Assembly (NCBI RefSeq): GCF_001426085.1
Contig: NZ_LMRR01000043.1
Span: 124,001 to 188,000, forward strand
From: Rhodococcus sp. Leaf278
Lineage (GTDB): Bacteria > Actinomycetota > Actinomycetes > Mycobacteriales > Mycobacteriaceae
Direction of reading: 5' to 3'
DNA length: 64,000 nt
Position numbers and translations under genes: made by a program. Shown here piece by piece: positions 58,294 through 64,000 of the stretch. Each line of letters begins with the position of its first letter. Position 1 is the stretch's first letter. The notes under the pieces are model-generated. The model saw only the letters and a list, made by a program, of their open reading frames with translations, did no database searches and had not been told where the DNA came from.

Positions 58294-59508
58294 CTACTGA
58301 CTGATGTTCTCGAAGACGGCAGCGAGACCCTGCCCGCCACCGATGCACATGGTTTCCAGCCCATAGCGAGCATCACGCCGCCGCATTTCGCGAAGGAGGG
58401 TCGCGAGAATCCGGCCACCTGTGGCACCGACCGGATGGCCGAGCGAGATGCCCGAGCCGTTCGGGTTCAGCCGACGATCGTCCGGCTCGATGCCCCATGT
58501 CCGCAGGACCGCCAAGGTCTGTACGGCAAAGGCCTCGTTCAACTCGATGACGTCCATATCGGCCATGGTCAACCCTGCACGCCCGAGAGCTTTCTCGGAC
58601 GCCGGGACCGGTCCGATTCCCATTGTCCGCGGCGGTACACCGGCAACAGACCAACTCACCAACCGGGCGATCGGCCGTAGCCCGAGATCGGCTGCACGCT
58701 CCGGAGTCGTCACGATCGCGAGGGCGGCACCGTCGTTCTGACCACTGGCATTACCTGCCGTGACGGTCGAGGCCGGATCGATTATCGCGCGCATCGGACG
58801 TAGCTTCGCCAGACTATCGACAGTGGTGTCGGCACGCGGATGTTCGTCGGTGTCGACCACGATCAAATCACCACGCCGCTGCGGAACCTGCACCCCCACA
58901 ATTTCTTCGGCGAACACTCCGTTCTTCTGCGCGGCCACGGCGCGCTGATGCGACTGCACTGCAAGTTCGTCCTGATCTTCACGACTGATCGAAAACTCTG
59001 CTCGCAAATTCTCGGCGGTCTCGATCATCCCGCCGGGAACAGGAAAGTTTGTCCCACCCGCAGTGACACGGGCTCGGGCCAGTCGATCGCTCAGCGCTAC
59101 CGATTCGGCCTTGACCCCCCATCGCATTCCGGTTGCGTAGAACTCGGCCTGACTCATGCTTTCCACACCGCCGGCCAAGACCAGATTGCTACCGCCCGTT
59201 TGCACCTGCATGCACGCCTGTAGGACGGCCTGCAGTCCGGACCCGCACCGACGGTCGACCTGCACACCTGGAACATCGATACCGAGACCCGCATCCAATG
59301 CGGCAACCCGTCCGATAGCCGGTGCTTCGCCGTTCGGCGACGCCTGTCCCAAAATGACGTCGTCGATGACACCGCCTTCCAGTCCGGTACGGGCGCAAAG
59401 CGCTTCGATCACGACGGCGGCGAGTTGCTGCGGTGACACATCGCGAAGCACTCCCCCGAATCGTCCGACGGGTGTGCGCAGCGGTTCACAGATGACAGCG
59501 TCTGGCAT
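58294..59508 (-). CDS. Thiolase (acetyl-CoA acyltransferase)
   Basis: The 404-residue enzyme has the acylated cysteine in DRRCGSGLQAV (about 90), the IELNEAFAVQ box, GHPVGATGGR (His near 350) and the final active-site cysteine in ETMCIGGGQG. It cleaves a 3-oxoacyl-CoA with CoA. It is the last gene of a four-gene operon with SDR, CoA-transferase and acyl-CoA dehydrogenase genes. Confidence 0.92.
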   Translation of the reverse strand: MPDAVICEPLRTPVGRFGGVLRDVSPQQLAAVVIEALCARTGLEGGVIDDVILGQASPNGEAPAIGRVAALDAGLGIDVPGVQVDRRCGSGLQAVLQACMQVQTGGSNLVLAGGVESMSQAEFYATGMRWGVKAESVALSDRLARARVTAGGTNFPVPGGMIETAENLRAEFSISREDQDELAVQSHQRAVAAQKNGVFAEEIVGVQVPQRRGDLIVVDTDEHPRADTTVDSLAKLRPMRAIIDPASTVTAGNASGQNDGAALAIVTTPERAADLGLRPIARLVSWSVAGVPPRTMGIGPVPASEKALGRAGLTMADMDVIELNEAFAVQTLAVLRTWGIEPDDRRLNPNGSGISLGHPVGATGGRILATLLREMRRRDARYGLETMCIGGGQGLAAVFENISQ

Positions 59509-59558
59509 GAAGATTCCTTATCGAGACGGGATTGGATAACGAAAGATGGAATCGATCG

Positions 59559-60287
59559 CTACATGTATCGGCCGCCGGTGACCTCGGAGACGGTGCCGGT
59601 CATGTACGACGACAGCTCGGACGCGTAGAACAACGCCACCGAGGCAACCTCACGCGGGTCCCCCGCACGTTGCATCGGTATTTCAGACATCTTCTGATCC
59701 CACGCCTTCTGCGGCATGGCCTCGGTCATCGCCGTCTTGATCAGTCCCGGCTGAATCACGTTGACCCGAACACCCAGGTGCGCAACCTCTTTGGCCGCGA
59801 CCTTGGACAGTCCCACAATCCCGGCCTTGGCCGCCGAGTAGTTGCTTTGCCCTACGAAACCGACCTTCGCCGAGATCGACGACAGGTTGATGATCGATCC
59901 CCCACCGTTCTCTCGCATGACGCCTGCAGCAATTCTCGTGCCGTTCCAGCACCCCTTCAGGTGCACGTCGATCACCTGATCGAACTGCTCCTCTGTCATT
60001 TTCCGCATCGTCGCGTCACGGGTAATCCCCGCATTGTTGACCATGATGTCGATCGACCCGAACGACGACACAGCCGTGTTCACCAGGGTCTGTACATCGT
60101 CGGCCGAGGTGACGTTGCAGCGAACGCCGACTGCGTCAACGGGTAGGGCATCTGCGGCTTCTTTCGCCTTCGCTTCGTCGAGATCACCGATGACAATATT
60201 TGCGCCGTTCTCCGCGAACATCGTGGCGATGGCCAGACCGATGCCCTGCGCGCCACCGGTGATGACGGCTGTACGTCCTGAAATCAT
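59559..60287 (-). CDS. SDR-family 3-hydroxyacyl-CoA/3-oxoacyl reductase-like dehydrogenase
   Basis: The 242-residue SDR has the cofactor motif TGGAQGIG, NNAG, catalytic Ser in INLSSISAK and YSAAKAG. It resembles FabG and 3-hydroxyacyl-CoA dehydrogenases. ATG at 60287 is chosen because the Rossmann strand begins six residues later. In this operon its likely task is oxidation of a 3-hydroxyacyl-CoA before thiolysis. Confidence 0.88.
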   Translation of the reverse strand: MISGRTAVITGGAQGIGLAIATMFAENGANIVIGDLDEAKAKEAADALPVDAVGVRCNVTSADDVQTLVNTAVSSFGSIDIMVNNAGITRDATMRKMTEEQFDQVIDVHLKGCWNGTRIAAGVMRENGGGSIINLSSISAKVGFVGQSNYSAAKAGIVGLSKVAAKEVAHLGVRVNVIQPGLIKTAMTEAMPQKAWDQKMSEIPMQRAGDPREVASVALFYASELSSYMTGTVSEVTGGRYM

Positions 60288-60318
60288 GAAATGTCCTGTC
60301 CTGTGGTGGTGCCGACTC

Positions 60319-61533
60319 TCATCGGGCGAAGTCCGCATCGAAGGCTGCGTTTTGCATGGCAATTCCCTGGCGCAGAAGGCTGTCTGTTTCGTCTGAGTCT
60401 TTACCGGATTCCATCAGCAACGCGCGGGTGTGCTGGCCTAGCGCGGGAACATCGCCCATGGGCGCTTCGTGATCGGAGAACGTAGCCGGCGGTAGTAGCG
60501 CCCGCGCGGTTGCGTGTTCGGTGCCGACCGTGCGCCATCGATCACGTTCGACGAGTTGAGGATGGGCGACGACCTGATCCATCTGCTTCACCTGCGCTGC
60601 AGGAATGCCGGCCGACGCAAGTTTCGTGTCCAGGGCCCCTGTCGTGAACTGTGAGGTACGGGCGCTGACGACAGCGTCGCATTCGGTGCGGTTCTGTACG
60701 CGCAGAACGTTTGTCGCGAAACGCGGGTCGTCCGACAACTCGGGCACGCTCAGTACATCCGAGACGAGCGTTCGCCAGCCCCGGTCGTTCTGCACACCGA
60801 TCAGGATTTGACCATCGAGCGTCGGGTAGGCGTCATAGGGCGCAATCGAACTGTGGCTCACACCCATACGCTGAGGTTGCGCACCGGTGTACATCTGCGT
60901 GTACATCGCGTGACCCATCCACTCTACGGTCGAATCAAGCATGGAGACATCGATGGTCGCGCCTTCGCCGGTTCGTCCGCGCCGCAGCAACGCCGCGAGA
61001 ACCGATTGTGCGCAGTACATTCCGGTCGCGATATCAGCGGTAGGTATTCCGGTTTTGGCTGGCTCGTCCGGAGTTCCGGTGATGGAAATCAAGCCCGATT
61101 CGGCCTGGATCAGCATGTCGTAGGATTTCCGGTCCTGCATGGGACCACCTCTGCCGAATCCGGACATGTTCACCACTACCAGTTGCGGGTTCGCAGTCCG
61201 CAATTCGTCGGCACCGAAACCGAGACGCTCTGCCGCGCCAGGGGCAAGGTTCTGGACGAACACGTCGGCTCGGTCGATGAGTCCGCGAACAATCTCGCGT
61301 CCCTGCACCGACTTCAGATCTACCGCAAGTGATTCCTTGCCCCGGTTGAGCCACACGAAGTGCGCTCCGGTGCCGTGGACGGCATGGTCGTAACCCCGCG
61401 CCAGGTCTCCGCCGTCGGTGCGTTCGACCTTGATGACACGAGCACCAAGATCGGCGAGATTTCGGGTGGCGAGCGGTGCTGCGACGGCCTGCTCTATCGC
61501 GACAACGGTGAAGCCTTCGAGTGGTAGGCTCAC
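60319..61533 (-). CDS. Class III (CaiB/BaiF) CoA-transferase
   Basis: The 404-residue protein has the family start LPLEGFTVVAIEQAVAAPLA, RGKESLAVDLKS and the catalytic aspartate region (GRTGEGATIDVSMLDSTVE). It transfers CoA to a carboxylic acid, activating the substrate of the pathway. Its start overlaps the acyl-CoA dehydrogenase stop (ATGA). Confidence 0.9.
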   Translation of the reverse strand: MSLPLEGFTVVAIEQAVAAPLATRNLADLGARVIKVERTDGGDLARGYDHAVHGTGAHFVWLNRGKESLAVDLKSVQGREIVRGLIDRADVFVQNLAPGAAERLGFGADELRTANPQLVVVNMSGFGRGGPMQDRKSYDMLIQAESGLISITGTPDEPAKTGIPTADIATGMYCAQSVLAALLRRGRTGEGATIDVSMLDSTVEWMGHAMYTQMYTGAQPQRMGVSHSSIAPYDAYPTLDGQILIGVQNDRGWRTLVSDVLSVPELSDDPRFATNVLRVQNRTECDAVVSARTSQFTTGALDTKLASAGIPAAQVKQMDQVVAHPQLVERDRWRTVGTEHATARALLPPATFSDHEAPMGDVPALGQHTRALLMESGKDSDETDSLLRQGIAMQNAAFDADFAR

Positions 61534-62708
61534 GAGTTGCGTTTCTGCTCGGCCCGGACAAGTCCGCCACCGACGATCAACCGCTGTATCTCGCTGGTGC
61601 CCTCGTACAGTCGGAGCAGTCGCACGTCCCGATAGATGCGTTCGACCGGCACCTCACGCATGTAGCCGGCGCCGCCGTGGATCTGGACGGCCAGATCGGC
61701 GACCTTGCCGACCATCTCGGTGCAGAACAGTTTCACAGCGGACGGCGCGATACGTCGATCGGTCTCCAGCACCCACGACCGAGCCGCTTCACGGACCATC
61801 GCCCGGCCCGCCATCACACCGACCTGCTGATCGGCGATCATGGCCTGCACCAGCTGGAAGTTCCCGATCGGCTCGCCGCCCTGAGTGGACGCCGCGGCAT
61901 AGGACACGGATTCGTCCAACGCACGCTGCGCCTGACCGACGGCCAACGCCGCGATATGTACCCGTCCCCGTGCCAGCGAGGTCATCGCCGCCTTGTACCC
62001 GATGTCGCCGGTGCCGCCGACCAGCGCGTCGGCCTCGACCCGCACGTCGGTGAAGTTCACATCGGCCGTGCCGGAGCCCTGTTGGCCCATCTTCGCGTCC
62101 TTGACGCCCACCTCGATCCCGGCGGTGTCGGCAGGGACCAGGAAAACCGCGATACCGTTGCCGCTCTGCGGTTTCGGGTCCAGCTTGGCGAAGACGACGA
62201 ACATGTTCGCGATCGGAGCATTCGTGATGTACCGCTTGCTGCCGTTGATGACCCACCCAGTGCCGTCGACCTTCGCCGTTGTCCTCAAGCCCGCAGGGTT
62301 GGATCCGGCTCCGTCCTCGGTCAGCGCGAAGGAGGCGACGATGTCGCCGGTTGCCATGCCCGGCAACCACTTCGACTTCTGCTCCTCGGTACCGAAGCCA
62401 ACGAGCACCTGCCCCGCGATCCCGTTGTTGGTACCGAACATCGAGCGCAACGCCAACGAGGTGTAGCCGAGTTCCATCGCGAACTCGACGTCCTGGATCA
62501 GATTCAGGCCCAGCCCGCCCCACTCCTGCGGAAGCGCGTAACCGAACAGCCCCATCTCCGCGGACTGTTTCCGCAGATCGTCGGGAATCGAATCGGTGTT
62601 CATGATCTCGAGCTCACGCGGCACCACACGCGAGCGAACGAAATGCGAGATCTGCTTCAGCACGTCCGCGAAGACGTCGTCCGGTACATCGGGATTCAGC
62701 GTATCCAT
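61530..62708 (-). CDS. Acyl-CoA dehydrogenase
   Basis: The 392-residue flavoenzyme has FALTEDGAGSNPAGL, the FAD loop GYKAAMTSLARGR, the IHGGAGYMRE box and the catalytic glutamate in RLYEGTSEIQR. ATG at 62708 starts the family's N-terminal helices. It is the first gene of the leftward operon and introduces the double bond into the acyl-CoA made by the CoA-transferase. No enoyl-CoA hydratase is encoded here, so hydration must come from elsewhere. Confidence 0.92.
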   Translation of the reverse strand: MDTLNPDVPDDVFADVLKQISHFVRSRVVPRELEIMNTDSIPDDLRKQSAEMGLFGYALPQEWGGLGLNLIQDVEFAMELGYTSLALRSMFGTNNGIAGQVLVGFGTEEQKSKWLPGMATGDIVASFALTEDGAGSNPAGLRTTAKVDGTGWVINGSKRYITNAPIANMFVVFAKLDPKPQSGNGIAVFLVPADTAGIEVGVKDAKMGQQGSGTADVNFTDVRVEADALVGGTGDIGYKAAMTSLARGRVHIAALAVGQAQRALDESVSYAAASTQGGEPIGNFQLVQAMIADQQVGVMAGRAMVREAARSWVLETDRRIAPSAVKLFCTEMVGKVADLAVQIHGGAGYMREVPVERIYRDVRLLRLYEGTSEIQRLIVGGGLVRAEQKRNS

Positions 62709-62794
62709 GGGACAACTATCGGTTACTGCATTACCATCAGTCCAATACTTAATTGGTACTTCTGTTTTGACAATTTTGCAACAAAGGAGCTCGA

Positions 62795-63691
62795 GTGGAC
62801 GTCGAACAGCTTCGCGCGTTCCTCGCGGTGGCCGAGGAGCTCCACTTCGGACGTGCGGCCGCGCGTCTGCACGTCGCGCAGCCGCCGTTGAGTCGCACCA
62901 TAAAGCAGCTCGAGAAATACCTCGGTGCCACCCTGTTCGACCGAAACACCCGTTCGGTGAAACTGACCGCCAGCGGCCAGGCCTTGATAGATCCCGCCCG
63001 GGCAGTGCTGGAAGCGATGCGCACCGCTGAGAACGCGGTCGTATCGGCCGACGGCGGCGAGACCGGACTCGTGCGGATCGCGTTCGCGGGTGTGTCGACA
63101 CACCGCATGGTCGCCAGACTGGCTCGACTCGTTCGATCGCAGCACCCGGGTATCGAACTCGAACTCTCGAGCCAAAACTTCGCTCAGCCGGCCATGAAGA
63201 GGCTTCTGAGCGGGGACACCGACATTGCGCTCGGTAGATGGGACGTCATTCCGTCCACCGTCGAGTCCCAGGTCGTGATGCCCGACCACCTCGTCGTCGC
63301 GTTCGCCGACACACATCCTCTGGCCGATGCACGACACATCGGAATCGAACAGCTGGCCCAGGAACACTTCGTGTCGTTGCCATTGCACGAAGGATCGGTA
63401 CTCCCCGATCGACTACGCCGCTTGGCCGACGCGCACGGTTTCGTCCCCGACGTCGTTCAGATCGCGCCCGACACCCAGACCGCCCTGGCCCTGGTATCCG
63501 CCGAGGTGGGGTGCCACCTGACCCTTGCTTCGGTAGCCAGCAACGTCACCGATCCACACGTCGTGTTCGTCCCTCTGGACGACACCACTGCAGATGTGGA
63601 TATGCGAGCTGCGTGGCGCCGAGACAACACCAACCCAGCACTGCGCGTAGTACTGGACAAGGTAGTCGCTCTCGACGAAGTCGACTCGTGA
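62795..63691 (+). CDS. LysR-family regulator of the acyl-CoA operon
   Basis: The 298-residue protein has the LysR helix-turn-helix (HFGRAAARLHVAQPPLSRTIKQLE) and a substrate-binding domain of the BenM/CatM-like group. GTG at 62795 follows AAAGGAG. It is divergent from the acyl-CoA dehydrogenase operon with an 86-bp spacer, so it probably controls that operon in response to a pathway intermediate. Confidence 0.9.
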   Translation: MDVEQLRAFLAVAEELHFGRAAARLHVAQPPLSRTIKQLEKYLGATLFDRNTRSVKLTASGQALIDPARAVLEAMRTAENAVVSADGGETGLVRIAFAGVSTHRMVARLARLVRSQHPGIELELSSQNFAQPAMKRLLSGDTDIALGRWDVIPSTVESQVVMPDHLVVAFADTHPLADARHIGIEQLAQEHFVSLPLHEGSVLPDRLRRLADAHGFVPDVVQIAPDTQTALALVSAEVGCHLTLASVASNVTDPHVVFVPLDDTTADVDMRAAWRRDNTNPALRVVLDKVVALDEVDS

Positions 63692-63698
63692 GCGGCAC

Positions 63699-64000
63699 CT
63701 ACAGCGACGCCTCACCATCGTCCAGGCCGAGTTGACGTAAACGGCGATAGAGGGTCGTTCGGCCGATTCCGAGTAGCTCTGCCGCCACCGACTTATTCCC
63801 ACCAGCGCGGTCCAATGCCTCGACGATGGCATCGCGCTCCGCCGATTCCATCATCGTCATCTTTCGACGTGCGGGAGCCCGTTGCAGGTGATCGGGAAGG
63901 TGGTGGCGCTCGATCACCGATGCCGTCACGCTCGAGGCCAGGGCGCTCACGGTCGCCGTCAATTCCGCGATATTGCCGGGCCAATCCCACTGCATCAACG
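63699..64000 (-). CDS. C-terminus of a Fis-type/sigma-54-activator-like regulator (partial)
   Basis: The visible 100 residues include WDWPGNIAEL, the end of a sigma-54-interaction-type AAA domain, and a C-terminal Fis helix-turn-helix (GGNKSVAAELLGIGRTTLYRRL). The gene continues past the right edge of the window. Actinobacterial relatives include acetoin-catabolism-type regulators that have lost the sigma-54 contact motif; which type this is cannot be seen. Confidence 0.8.
   Translation of the reverse strand, partial: LMQWDWPGNIAELTATVSALASSVTASVIERHHLPDHLQRAPARRKMTMMESAERDAIVEALDRAGGNKSVAAELLGIGRTTLYRRLRQLGLDDGEASL

Overview
The window is high-GC actinobacterial DNA, most likely Mycobacteriales and Rhodococcus-like. 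This rests on frequent GTG starts, ATGA-coupled operons, ResB/CcsA cytochrome c maturation, a CopD-CtaG fusion of actinobacterial type and a BlaI/M56 regulatory pair. There is no rRNA, no complete tRNA and no CRISPR array. Most of the window is one mobile element: Tn402/Tn5053-type ends lie at 240 and 51944, face each other, and are flanked by the same 5-bp direct repeat, GAGGT (235-239 and 51945-51949). That defines a 51,705-bp transposon whose machinery (tniA, tniB, tniQ and two tyrosine recombinase-like genes) sits at the right end. A third end at 33806, an older recombinase pair at 28.9-31.4 kb and a duplicated MerR/efflux module suggest it grew by stacking at least two related elements.

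Left cargo (0.3-31 kb) is metal and extracytoplasmic redox biology: a VOC protein; a MerR regulator with an ACR3-like efflux protein; a manganese importer; a five-gene thiol-redox operon (DsbA-like, VKOR, two TlpA-like proteins, CcdA); a CadC/P-type ATPase/DUF3703 cadmium-zinc module; CcsA-ResB-Lnt, LspA, a Rieske protein, a CDF exporter, CopD-CtaG, an M23 peptidase with BlaI and an M56 protease, a lone cytochrome c oxidase subunit I, CopC-CtaG, a second M23 peptidase and DUF305/DUF3105 proteins.

The most striking pattern is a set of eight 23-bp dyads (AAATACTATG, three bases, CATAGTATTT, and variants) placed before nearly every transcription unit from 13.0 to 28.5 kb. The BlaI-M56 pair lies in the middle of this array. 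I infer a local, mobile BlaI-type regulon that coordinates copper handling, cytochrome oxidase and cytochrome c assembly, lipoprotein processing and cell-wall hydrolases.

Right cargo (33.8-45.3 kb) holds a fluoride riboswitch with two CrcB genes, a universal stress protein, a PAP2 phosphatase, the second MerR/ACR3-like pair, a LysR regulator with a TDT transporter, a uracil-DNA-glycosylase-like protein, and an operon of DUF302 lipoprotein, ECF sigma and anti-sigma factor.

Outside the transposon on the right are a lipoprotein gene, a 3' fragment of tRNA-Pro with its terminator (a possible attachment site) and a catabolic region: an AraC regulator with GMC oxidoreductase and aldehyde dehydrogenase, then an operon of acyl-CoA dehydrogenase, CoA-transferase, SDR and thiolase divergent from a LysR regulator. 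The window ends inside a Fis-type activator gene.
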